Source of the DNA: Turnera subulata
Taxonomy: Eukaryota; Streptophyta; Magnoliopsida; Malpighiales; Passifloraceae
Assembly (NCBI GenBank): GCA_028386065.3
Contig: JAKUCV010003077.1
Span: 69,204-133,203, forward strand
Reading direction: 5' to 3'
DNA length: 64,000 bases
This document shows positions 47,809 to 59,133 of this stretch, in pieces. Position numbers and translations under genes: made by a program. The stretch's first letter is position 1. Each line of letters begins with the position of its first letter. The notes beneath the pieces were generated by a model. That model did not search any database and was not told where the DNA came from. It was given only the letters and a program-made list of their open reading frames with translations.

Positions 47809-48640
47809 GTTGTTTGTATGTCTCTTGGGATTTAAAAGCAGACATCCATTTGGAATTCCATATTATTAAGTGTGAATGTAAGGGTGCGTGCTGTTTTATT
47901 AGTATTTCAGACGGCAATAACATATCCCTCAATAACATGGCATGGCTAGATTCACCCCAAACGCAATTTCAACTCTTGTGGACAGCCATTAGGAGGACTG
48001 ATTCAGTGCACTTTTACGCCTGCTACTGGCCTCATCTTGCTTGTGGTCAGCAAAAGAATTTTGTATTAAAAACGTGCCGTACCAAGAAGAGGTTTATTGA
48101 AAGGATTCACTCAGGCAGGGAAGAGACTCTCTCCTCTTGTGCCTCGCATACACACACTAACACTGCTAGCCATGAGATAATTATTCTAAAGGCTCATCTT
48201 GGGCCTTTCTCTTGGCCTGGTTGCATCACTAATTAATTTTTCTTGGCTCAAACACTAGTAGCACAACAATTTTCCAGCTTGTGTAGTTTACGATTTTCTG
48301 TCATTTTCTGTCTTGACCCGATTGGTTTGTGTCCTTTAAACCTATTTACTCATAGTCCATGACAATGAATAATATTGCGGACTAAAAGATTTAAAGGAAG
48401 AGGCTATTTCAGATGGCACAGCGTAAGTTAGGTTCAAGTTAATTATAATGATCTTCACGGCAAGGAGGAATCAACAAGTTATCAAATCTGACCGATCACG
48501 TTCAACTCGTCCTCAACCATTCCTTTGTAATTCATTTTATACGACCAAATTTCAAGAACGGAGATGTTATTCATTTTAGGTCGAGCTTATGAGATTAGTA
48601 GAAGCAGCAGCAAAATACAGCTGCAAGTGAATTATACCCA
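47809..48640. other. Spacer with an unassigned ORF
   Basis: A 140-codon plus-strand ORF (47814-48236, partly within the TAAAT flank) has no recognised domain. Its start (SWDLKADIHL) faintly recalls copia gag. It is treated as non-genic. The rest shows nothing identifiable. Confidence 0.45.
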
Positions 48641-48912
48641 GGGGCGGAGTTGGGGGGGGAACAGGGGCCATGGCCCCTCTAACTTCCCAATATGTAAAAT
48701 TTTGGTAGCACTTAGACATAGAAAATTGATGGTTTAATGGTAGTTTAATGCTTTGGCCCCCCTGGGTCATGTGTTCGAGACCTAGACAAGTATTAAATTG
48801 ATACCTAAGAGGAGACAGCGTTGACAATCATTTTTAATTACTTGGATTTCGGTCCACTGAAAAATATAGATAACAGAAGATTGACTAAAACAACCCCACA
48901 ACAGCATCAGTT
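48641..48912 (+). repeat. Dispersed repeat, possibly SINE-like
   Basis: It contains a perfect 14 bp palindrome GGGGCCATGGCCCC (48664-48677) and a canonical pol III B box (TGTTCGAGACC at 48772-48782). Its last 130 bp recur at about 51540-51672. Confidence 0.4.
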
Positions 48913-48916
48913 GACT

Positions 48917-49512
48917 AGGGGTGAGTATTTGGGAATTTGGATTGGAATATATAATTTTCGGTATGGAATTCGGATCTCGAAATTGTCAAAACCTCTATCT
49001 ATACTCAATTCCAAATCCCAATATCCCGAATTCTAAATTCCTGAATTTTAATTTGGATAATTTGGGATAGTTCTAATCGTCCCAAATTTGTTACATTTTC
49101 TTTAATCTACCTACAAAATTACATAATCTAAAAATTTTCTAAAATTACATAATCTAAAAGTTACATAATTTTAAAATTTTTGAACTATTTATTTTCTAAT
49201 TTTATCTTGAAATAATTTAACAAGCATAAACTAATAATAAAATATAAAAATAAGAGTAAAAGCATTTAGTTGCAAATTTTAAAAATTATATCCTCAAAAT
49301 TGTAAATAAAATGACGTCGTTTTGATAAAAATATTTGGGATTTTGGGATTTCCAAATTTTTAGAATCCCTATCCAGTCAAATCCAAATTGTAATTCGGGA
49401 TCGTCCATACTGAATTTTAATGCTTATTTGGGCTATTCAGAATTTCAAATTTAGTATTATTTGGATTTGAGATTCGAAATTTTTGGATTGTTCGGGATCG
49501 GTGCTCAACCCT
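48917..49512. mobile_element. Probable hAT-like MITE
   Basis: The ends AGGGGTGAGTA and, inverted, AGGGTTGAGCA form short terminal inverted repeats around a 596 bp AT-rich interior made of repeated (A/T)TTGGGATTT-like words. The flanks GTTGACT and ACTGACT resemble a decayed duplication. It lies just 3' of the RNase pseudogene. Confidence 0.45.
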
Positions 49513-49572
49513 ACTGACTATTATTGGCAAAGATAAATAAAAGCCGCAGCAAAGGACAACTTGGGATGGAGT

Positions 49573-50448
49573 TTAATTAGCTGGGAAGTATATGTCTGGA
49601 TCAACTACACCTCCAACTTCACAGTTTGAACGGACATTAGCTCCACATGGCACGAAGCTCTTTCCATCCGCCTGGACACACAGAAAGATCTCAAAAAGTT
49701 GCAGGGCATTGAGATTTCGATCTGTGTTGCAGCGAATGACAGGGTTCAATCCTGAGCTGCTAAGCGCATTTCTTACTGCACTCAGCTTCACGGTATGGGT
49801 GCTGTTAGGCCTGATTCCTGCATCACATAAAAAACGTTAAAGCCCCCCAATAATTGTTAATTAACATTTGACTATATATTCAGATAACTATATTAACCAT
49901 CCTCTACGAAGAGTTAGCTACCTGCGTGTCCGAGTTCTTGCATAATCTGTCTAATGCTGATTTGAAGTACGCTTTAAAATCCAATTCCAAAATCGACTAA
50001 ATTCCGAAAATCCATCTTTAGGTACTCTAAAATCGGGCCAGTATTTTTCCATGCTGCTTTGTGCAGGTAACTGAAAAATTCACAAGGAATAAGAAAAGAG
50101 TACTTATGAAAGTAGAAACACACACAGGGTATATATATGATGTATGTAATAATAAGTATGGAAAATGACAGAGAAGAGTTTTGTGTAGCATAAGCATACT
50201 TCTGCGCTTGAAAATGATACAGAGCTTTTGCAGTTTGTGATTGAAAATCCATTCCTTCGAGGCCAAAGCCCGTGAATCGTGAGTTTCTTGTAGCGGTCAT
50301 ACTTTGTTGCTGGAAGCTTGCAGGGATTGCTTTTGCAATATGCATTTGGCCATTGAGCGACCAACAGATGATATTGAGGTTCTAGTTCTTATGCCGTGTT
50401 TGCACTTGCCAAAACAAGGAGCAGGAATGCTACAGAAATCAAACTCAT
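49573..50448 (-). pseudogene. T2/S-RNase-like pseudogene
   Basis: Approximate exons are 50208-50448, 49922-50070 and 49573-49817. The signal peptide is intact (MSLISVAFLLLVLASANTA) but is followed at once by an in-frame TAA (50389-50391). The frame then continues with the RNase T2 N-terminal strand LLVAQWPNAYCKSNPCK and the first active-site motif LTIHGLWP. Exon 2 keeps EKYWPDF and FKAYFKSALDRLCKNSDTQ, but the second active-site motif (H-E-W-x-K-H-G) has been lost by deletion. Exon 3 is well preserved (LNPVIRCNTDRNLNALQLFE, then GKSFVPCGANVRSNCE, IYFPAN stop). Intact relatives are secreted RNases, including pistil S-RNases. This copy is dead. Confidence 0.85.
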
Positions 50449-51767
50449 TTTCAAGGGAATGGATGGAGTCTCCTCTTTTTTCCTTTTTTTTCTTCTCAGT
50501 GTGAGCTTATGCATATGGCAAGAGAATGACTGGTTTTATAGGCTTCCCAAGGCCTATAATACCAGCGTGGTTGAGCTCAAAACCACGAGATACCCAAGAT
50601 GGTTGCCTCTGGTTTACATCTCTTTATGCTGAAATCTGCGGCTTCCCATATCAATCATCAATAATGGCTGTAAATGTAGTATAATTCCAAACATGGGATA
50701 AGGCAAAAATAATGAGCATCCGCTATAAGAAAGCTTTTCTTTTAGACGGAAGACTTATATGCAACATGTTTGTATTTTCTTTACATTTGGCTTTAGTTTA
50801 TGCCATCTATGGTGTAAAGGATAGTTTTCCAATGGCAAAAATACGCACAAAGGAACACAAATTTAAATGTAACTACAATGCTTTTCTTCAACTAGGATAT
50901 ATATTGCGATTGTCCAATGTCAACTTCGTGGCTCTTAGAATTTGCTTCTCGAATATTAATTATAGAATCCAATGTTAGGAACAATGTATGGCCTTAGTAG
51001 GTAATGGATGTGAATCAGAAATTATTTCTCCCTGCTAATTAATTACCATGGCTAATTTGCTGATTAACTGATTTGTAAAAGACTCCAGACCTGTTTTCTT
51101 TATTTTCCTATAGCTACTTTGACCTGATTGCTTGATTTGGAATGTTAGGACACAAAGGAATCTGATGGCCTAACATAACCCTTGTAGTTGTAGCCTCGTC
51201 ACTATCATGATTTGATAGTTAAACCCATCTGTCATCAGCCATCCTACTAGAGTCATAGCCTTGTACTCCGCTAATGTACTAAACACAATTTCAGTATATA
51301 ACATACATGAAGGCCTCTGCGTTATGTGTGCCATTCACAATTCTTTTCTACGTATTTATCTAAACTTACACGGAATATCTGTAACATTTTAACTATAAAT
51401 TCAATTCACTTGTGCGATTGCCGATGTAATAACATTGCCATATTACAAAACATGCGTCGTTAATTACTTTCATGCTGAAAACCGAGTTCAGAATCATTGA
51501 TAAATACTAAATTATAGATCACCAATGTGCGAATCAAATAGGTTTCAAATTGATACCCAAGACGGGTTAGTGTTTACAATCTATCTATAGTTATCCTTCA
51601 GTTCATAAAAAATAGATACAAACAACAGAAGATTGACCAAGACAACTCCACAACAGCAGCATCAGAGTATAGAGAATAGATATAATCTATCTTTACTTGT
51701 GAAAGTGAAATCATCTTCTTCTCAAGTTCAACTCCCCATAGACTCCTAGTGGTGAAACTCTAGTGTC
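50449..51767. other. Spacer between RNase and F-box pseudogenes
   Basis: AT-rich. About 51540-51672 repeats, with changes, the segment at 48785-48912 (shared ACAGAAGATTGAC and CACAACAGCA words). No gene is seen. Confidence 0.55.
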
Positions 51768-52907
51768 CTAATAAGGAACAACCTGAAAAGTAAGGTTTTT
51801 GCCAACTACCTGAACATCATCCTTATATTCTTGTGTAATTGGGTTCAATATAAGTAATTCACCATCGAATGCTTCAAAAAATATATCTCCATTTCTTGCA
51901 CATCCAAGCGGAAGGTTCACTCTGGGATGAGGAATGGAGAATAATTTAGTCCAGGACTGTTCAACGCCATTCTCAAACCAAACCCATATGTCCAAAGGCT
52001 TTTCTAAGTTTTCCTGGTCGACAATAACCACTGCCAAGGTATCGTTCAATGACACAAGAAAGTGGAATGGAGCAACTTCATTACAGCCAAGAAGGACGTA
52101 TTCAGGAAGGCGAATTAATTTGAACTTTTAGCTGCTAATATCAAATGATACAAGACTCCGATTGCTAGCCTCTCCCAGAACAGTCCAATACAATGCACCA
52201 ATTGTTTCGACACTGGAAGGACGTTGAAACAGCGCGGGCTTTGAGCACTCCATAAATGGCAAAATGGCATCATCAAGTATTTTCCATGAATCATTCTTTA
52301 GGCTGTATACCTGAGCTTCATAAAATCATGAAAATCGTTATTGCCGACAGGATCATACTCGAGATTCATGATTCTGACTAGTTTGAAGTCATTTTGTTTT
52401 GGGATCAAATCCAAAACCATAGGCTTTGCTGTGTTCACTTGTGCCCGGTGGACGGATGACTTGGAACTCCGGTACAACCTTTATTTCATCAGTAGCAGGA
52501 TTCCATATAAAATACTCGGATACCCAACAACTATACAAGCAAACTAAACCATTACAACAGCTGCCCACAGTATATATCCCTGCATTAAGATCAACCCTTG
52601 GCAAATCTTTAGTGAGGCATACATCAAGCGTGTCTTGACTCAAGAAAGAATACATACATTTCATACTAATAGCATCTTCGTACTTCAACAACATATATGG
52701 ATTCTTATCATCCCCAATCCCATCAATAACATCATCATCATCAGAATCAGAACAGAAGAGAAGATTCTTGTAAATGAAATGTGGGTCAGAGAGGAGAGTG
52801 CACCAAGGAGTGGAAACACACCTGAATCGGACCACAGGCTTCATGGGCAACCTTAACAAGATACCAATCACCAACTCCTCCAATAATTCCGTTGCCTCCT
52901 CTGCCAT
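51768..52907 (-). pseudogene. F-box protein pseudogene with F-box-associated domain
   Basis: The first 172 codons contain an N-terminal F-box (ELLEELVIGILLRLPMKPVV, then FRCVSTPWCTLLSDPHF) and the start of the associated beta-propeller-like domain (CCNGLVCLY, YFIWNPATDEIKVVPEF, AYGFGFDPKT). A one-base gain in an A-run near 52389-52394 stops the frame. A second frame change near 52333 and an in-frame TAA near 52130 precede the final open piece (51768-52055: LEKPLDIWVWFENGVEQSW, LLILNPITQEY). Intact relatives are SCF ubiquitin-ligase adaptors of the SLF/At3g23880-like class. Not functional as read. Confidence 0.85.
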
Positions 52908-54021
52908 CCCGGCCGCAATGATGGATGTTTCGTTTCTTTCTCAAAACTCCTTTAGCGATCGATATTAATTAAAACGAACAATGGGCCAAAGTGTATACGC
53001 TCTTCTGACAGGGGAGGCTTGTGATTGTCTATATATTATACTATATACTAAAACAGGAAAGGACAATATGAAGTGAAATGACAAATTGTCCTAATTTTTT
53101 TTGATTTGAGAAAATTATCCTTACTTTGTTTAATTATTATCTTTTTGGTCGTCTAATTATTTTTTTATCTGCTTAACAAATTATGTATTAATATTACATG
53201 ATTGAGGCTGCTACGTTATGAAGACTCAACAGAAGCAAACACATGTGCTGGAATGTCATGCTATGGTGCAATTTTTCTAGAAACATCCTTTTAATGCTAG
53301 AATAGTTTCAACGAAACAACATTAATTTAATTTTTTTACACTTTATATTGTGCGTGGAACATAATTAGGATCACCATATGAAGCCTGAATGTACTTTTTC
53401 TTGGTCTATCCGTCCAATAGTTTTAACTTTTTTTGATACTAGAATAGTTTCAACTTTTAGGAGATTAAAAAATAAAAAGGAAATCACAAAGGATGAGTTG
53501 CCCATCTTTTAAATAAAATTTTTTTTTTCCCTTTGGTATGAATTTATTTGAATCCATTTTTTTATTTGAACATCAATGTGTGTGATAGGATAGAGTTGGC
53601 AAAGAAGAGATAAAATATCCGATTTGTCATTTGTACCCATGCTTATTTATCACTTTATCTTTTTTTCTTCTTTATTCTGAGTCCTACCTTCATATCCTCC
53701 AATTGTTCATAAATTTGGGTTGATTAATTTATGCACGTCTCTTAATTCAGGGGTTATCATCTGACATTAGATTTTTTTTTTTGCAAAAAAATTTCACACT
53801 CATGTGATTTTGAGTTTTGTCTCTTTTCGAAGACCTTTGTAAATTAGACTTCTATGGATGGTTCATGTTTTTTTCCTATTCCTGGTTTGTACTAAGTGAA
53901 AGCTTTTTTTTTTTTTTGAAAATTAAATCAAATTTTCTATTGCATACTGAGTTAGGATAAATCCTAACAACTTTTACAGAAACAGAGCGTAACTATACAA
54001 GTAGGGAAGAAACAATGAAAA

Positions 54022-57000
54022 CTAAGAAAGACTACACTGGACATTGAGTCCCCAAAACGAACAAAGAACATTCATCTCAGGCGACATAGCCCGAGGTTTC
54101 AAATGAGAAAGACCCTGAAAGCGCAGTTTCATATCAACACAGACATCAGAAATAATGCTTTCAGGGGGTCGAGAGCAGCCTGTAAAATAACGTTGGTTTC
54201 GCTCACGCCAAATATGGTAAATACAAGCTGCCCAGCCTACTCGAAGTATCATAGCACAAAGCCCTCTTTTCTGCAGATTAAGCTTTGCCCATGTGAACTC
54301 GGAATGCCAATCCCCGGCCACTCTTGAACAATTGCAGAGAGAAAGGATACGTGACCAAATAGAGGAGGAGTAGGGACAAGTAAAATAAAGGTGATCTCGG
54401 CTTTCTATTGGAGCAAGGCAGAATAAGAAAGAGGCATTTGAGATAACCCCCCATTTCAGTAGCCTAGCTCGAGTTGTTAAACGATCAAGAATCACAAGCC
54501 AAGTCACAAAACTGTGTTTAGGTATATGCCCCGAAGACCAAATAAGTTTGAACCAATCTACTCTGCTATTCTTTCGACGAATAGAGTCCCATGCACTTTT
54601 AACAGTAAATTGGCCCGAGGGGGATAAAGACCAAACAATGTCATCAGGACACATAGTCGGATGGATATTTGCAGCTTCTAATTGAATTTGTGAAATAAGT
54701 GGAGAACGAGTCAAGGGCCAGGACCAGTTACCGTGTGTGATTAGCTTGCTCACTTTGGCATGAAGTGGGATTTTTGAGCTAGCAATAAGACCAGGTCTCA
54801 CAAGAGAGCTTAAAGAACCCCTTGGTAACCAGGAGTCCCACCAGAAAAAAGTTTTACAGCCATCACCTATAATATGAGTGCAAGCAGTAGTGAAAAGCTT
54901 CCTTAGCTTCAGTATTTTCCTAAGGCTCCAGGAACAGTCAGTTGGAATTTCAATGCTCCATATGCTGCAAATTTTAATGTAATGTGCATATACCCACGCT
55001 ACCCAAAGTGAGCCAGCTTGTAAGAGAAGATTCCATATGTTTCTGGCTATACAAGCAGAATTCCAAGCTTGGAGTTGTTTGATCCCGAGACCACCTTCCT
55101 GTTTAGGCAATGCAAGATCAGACCGTGAGACCTTGACTTTCCGAACATGAGAAGATGTACCAGACCAAAGGAAAGCAACACAGAGATGTTCAACTTCCTT
55201 TAGGACCCGAGCAGGCAGTATAAAGGTGTTTGCCCAATAATTCTGCACACTGAATAGAACAGAATTTATAAGCTGCAATCTTCCTGCGAAAGACAAGGTT
55301 TTAGCACTCCAATGGTTGATGCGGGACATAATCTTCTCAATCAAAGGCCGACAGTGATGGAATGATAGTTTCCCTGAAATAAGGGGGATACCAAGATAGC
55401 GCACAGGAAGAGAACCAAGCTGGAAGCCACATAGTTGCAGATATTGCTCTTTATGAAGGTCAGTCACCCCTGCTAGAAATGCCTCACACTTTTGAGGGTT
55501 AAATTTGAGACCAGAGAGATAGTAAAACTGATCCAATATATTTGTTATAGCAGTAGCAGAGGTGAGACTACCATCAGAGAAGATCATTAGGTCGTCAGCA
55601 AAGCTCAAATGTGAGAGTTCAATCTTTTGACAACGAGGATGATAAGGAAGAGAACCTTCTGCAGCAGCTCTATTGATCAAACAAGATAGAATTTCCATGG
55701 AAAGCACGAATAAATAGGGTGAGAGGGGGATCCCCTTGTCTCATCCCCTTACCTCCTCCAAAAAACCCACAAAGAGAGCCATTAATGGCGATTGAGAACA
55801 TTGCTGTAGAGAAGCAAGTGCGAAGCCAACCAATGAATTTTGTAGGAAACCCAGCTGCTTCAAGAACATTGACAAGGAAGCGCCAATCCACAGAATCAAA
55901 AGCCTTCATAAGGTCAATCTTTAGTGTACAATGGCTTGTAATGCCAACTCTGTGGTAATTATGCACAACCTCATGAGCAAGGAGTACATTGTCAACAATC
56001 CTACGGCCTGGGATAAATGCAGTTTGGTTCCTGCTTATGAGATCAGGGAGACACTTCTTTAACCAATTGGCTAGTATCTTAGAGATACATTTGTACAATG
56101 TGGAACAGCAGGCTATTGGCCGAAAGTCTGTCACTTTCTGAGCATTTGGGACCTTCGGTATGAGGCTGATAATGGTTGAATTAATGCCCTTAAGTAATTT
56201 CCCAGAATGAAAAAATTCCCTAATGGCCTGAGTTACTTCACTCCCGACTATAGACCAAGCTGATTTAAAAAATTCCGCATTGAAACCGGCAGGCCCTGGT
56301 GATTTATTGCTTCCAAGAGAGAACATAGAAGATTTAATTTCCTCATCAGTGACTTCAGCAATTAACATGGAACACTGATCAGCAGGAACAGTACGATGGA
56401 GCAAATTTTTAAAAATTTGAATAGAGCCTCCAGAAACTACCGGGATTGATTTCCCTAAAAAATCAGTGTAGTATTGAACAATTAGGAGTTCAATCTGCTT
56501 AGGATCTGTGATAAGCTCACCAGTAGAGGATAGGAGCATTCTGATGGTATTTTTTGCTTTCCTGGTTCGAACCATATTATGGAAGAAATGAGTGTTGAAA
56601 TCACCGCAAGATAGCCAATTTATCCGGGATTTTTGGCGTAAGAAAGATTCCTCAGCCAATCAAAGGTCAGCCATTGTAGTAATTAGACATTGCTCCATTG
56701 AGAGGAGGTCCTCATTCAAATCACCATTAAAGAGTTGTTGCTGCACAGAGAGGAGCTCTTGCTCAAGTAGTGCTATGCGAGAGGATAGGTCATTATAAGC
56801 ACGATAATGCAGCTTTTTTAGCTCAGGCTTTAAGAGCTTAAGCTTCTGCCAGAGCCGATACATTGCGTAACCTTCAACATTCTTGCACCATACAGAGGTT
56901 ACAATGGGGAGGAAATCAGGATGTGTAGTCCAATGGTTATAAAAATTGAATGGTTTGGGACCTTGGAAGAAGGTAGTGGTGGAAGAGAAGATAATGGGTG

Positions 57001-57682
57001 AGTGATCAGAAATTCCAAGTGGAGCAAAATCTACTGAACCAGTAGGAAATGTGGAACACCAGGCTGCATTAACGAGAAACCTGTCAAGCTTTCGGAAAAT
57101 GGGATTAAGGAGTTGCCGATTTGACCAAGTGAAAAAAGATCCAACATATGGATGATCAAATAGCCCATTGGAAGACAAACAAGCTGTAAAATCATCAATA
57201 TCCTTAGCAAGATGAGCAGTAGAAGAAGTAGACTCAGCAGGGTGGAGAACAATATTGAAATCTCCGAGTACACACCATGGAGAGGTGCCAATAGAAGCAG
57301 CAAGACAATTAATACTAGTATATAGTGATAAGGCTCTCACTGAGGCAGAATTAGAACCATATATGAAAGTAGCAAAGCAGGTCAACTGTTCACGCAAGTC
57401 ACAAACTTCACAGTGAATAAGCTGATCTGTAACAGATAATATTGAGACATTTACACGATCTGACCATAACAACCAGATGCGTCCTAGTCATGCAGAACCA
57501 TAGTTATGTACAAAAGTCCATTGTCGAAGGAACTCCTTACGAATCTCCTGGACATTGCCAATTTGAATCTTGGTTTCGATTAAGCAGACAAGATCAACAT
57601 GAGAGGAGCAAATACGGTTCAATACAGAAGTACGTTTGGAGGAGTCATTTAGTCCCCTGACATTCCATGTAAGCCATTTCAT
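54022..57682 (-). pseudogene. LINE ORF2: endonuclease, reverse transcriptase, zf-RVT
   Basis: The endonuclease starts MKWLTWNVRGLNDSSKRTSV and continues after a stop near 57490 (CVLGDFNIVLHP, LGISDHSPI). A second in-frame stop lies at about 56660. RT follows (FRPIACCSTLYKCISKILA, LKIDLMKAFDSVDW, GKGMRQGDP). A one-base frame change within a C-run near 55730 shifts to the frame that holds LSFADDLMIFSDG. The C-terminal part has the zf-RVT region (WFKLIWSSGHIPKHSFVTW, FLFCLAPIESRDHLYFTCPY). No RNase H domain is present. Two stops and one frame change make it inactive, but it is far better preserved than the LINE at 15.5-19.7 kb. Confidence 0.9.
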
Positions 57683-59133
57683 TGAGATGGAGAAGAAGGG
57701 GGGAGACTGACTCCCTTAGGAGAAACCTGAGAAGCTTTACCACGACCCCGTCCACGTTTAGGCTTAGTACCAACGACTACTTTCTGTTTCTTTGGGCTAG
57801 CAGCAGAGCCAGAGCCAGAAATAGCTGTAACTGGGACATCTAAAGATGGAGAACAATTTACAGTGGGAGCTAAAGAACATGACAGAGGGAGCTCAGCAGA
57901 AGGATCACAGCTAAGCGTAGCACAGTCTGTTAGAAGGGGGTCTGGAGCTACATAGTCCACCTTAGTATTATGCTGCTTCACCCCCGAGACTGGCACTGGT
58001 TTAGGAGGCAGAATAACAGCATCAACAGAAGTGGATGTAGCAGCAGCAGCAGAGCTAAAAGAAGCAGCAGGAGCAGAGTCCAAAGAAGAAGATAAAGGAG
58101 GACTTTCCACTGTAGATTGTACTGCAATTACCATGGAAGGAGCAACTAACTTGCTTGTTTTAGGAACCTATTGTGGTGAAGGTCGCTTAGCAGGGCAAGC
58201 CAATTGGTGATGTCCCCAGTTGTTGCAGAGATCACAGTAAGTTGGTTTCCAAGAGTAAGATATTCCAATAGTTCGAGTGCAACCATCAAAAGTAACAGCT
58301 AACTCGTCAAGTAGAGGTTTGGAAAAGTCTACATCGACGCAAATATTGACTCTGTCGGAATACAGGAGCTTTGAATAGTCTTGATTCATATGCAGCAGAT
58401 TTCCAATGGCACTGGTTAAGTAACTCAATCCTTCTTTGGTTAATAGTTCCATAGGAACATTTTCAATTGCACCCAAACAGGTATAATAGATGTAGAGAAA
58501 TCAACTGGTTCAATGTCAGCAACCCATTTGCGAAGGAGTAGAGGTATACCCCCTATATGCCAGGGACCACCATGAAGAGCTCGGGACATTGATGAATCAG
58601 ATGGAAACTGAAACAGAAAAAGGCCTTCCTTATATGGAACCTCAGAAATTGGTTCATCCCGCCCCCATAACTTTGCAGCCATAGCCTGAATCAAGCCCGT
58701 CTTCGGTGATTTCCCCATGAATTGACCAACCAAACAGAGTGAAAAATTTTGCCGTCCAATTTCCAAAAGCTCAGAAGGAATCTGCATGATTTTAGAGCTT
58801 GCATCAAAAATAGGTTGCACAAACGATAGGGGATGAATCGTACCCTTAGCAACTTGCCCAGGACTGATTCTTAGAAGAGTTCACAATTGGAGCAGTTCCC
58901 GAGTGGGGGAGAGAAGAATTTGCAGTTGGAGCCAAAATCCCCAATTCAATGGTCTTTGCTGAAGAAACCCTAGGTTTGTTAGCATCAGTTGTTGCACAAT
59001 TGGGCAAAGATGCAATTGGATTCACCGGCGGTGGAACAAGCACAGAGTCAACAACGTTCTTACCCTTCAACTTCCGCTGGACATTAGAGTTCGCTTGGAA
59101 CAACTGATCAAGGCGATCAAGATCCATGACCAT
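57679..59133 (-). pseudogene. LINE ORF1: DUF4283 and CCHC zinc knuckle protein
   Basis: The N-terminus MVMDLDRLDQLFQANSNVQR is followed by a DUF4283-type RNA-binding region (FSLCLVGQFMGKSPKTGLIQ, WHIGGIPLLLRKW). A CCHC knuckle CDLCNNWGHHQLAC comes next and then a Pro/Ser/Ala-rich, basic tail (KPKRGRGRGK). Frame changes near 58840 and 58450 and a stop near 58167 interrupt it. ORF1 overlaps the ORF2 start by a few bases. Confidence 0.8.

Noticed and set aside
47814..48236. 140-codon plus-strand ORF with a start faintly like copia gag (SWDLKADIHL)
   Set aside because: Outside the LTRs, on the opposite strand, and only about 10 residues resemble gag; likely chance or a very old remnant.
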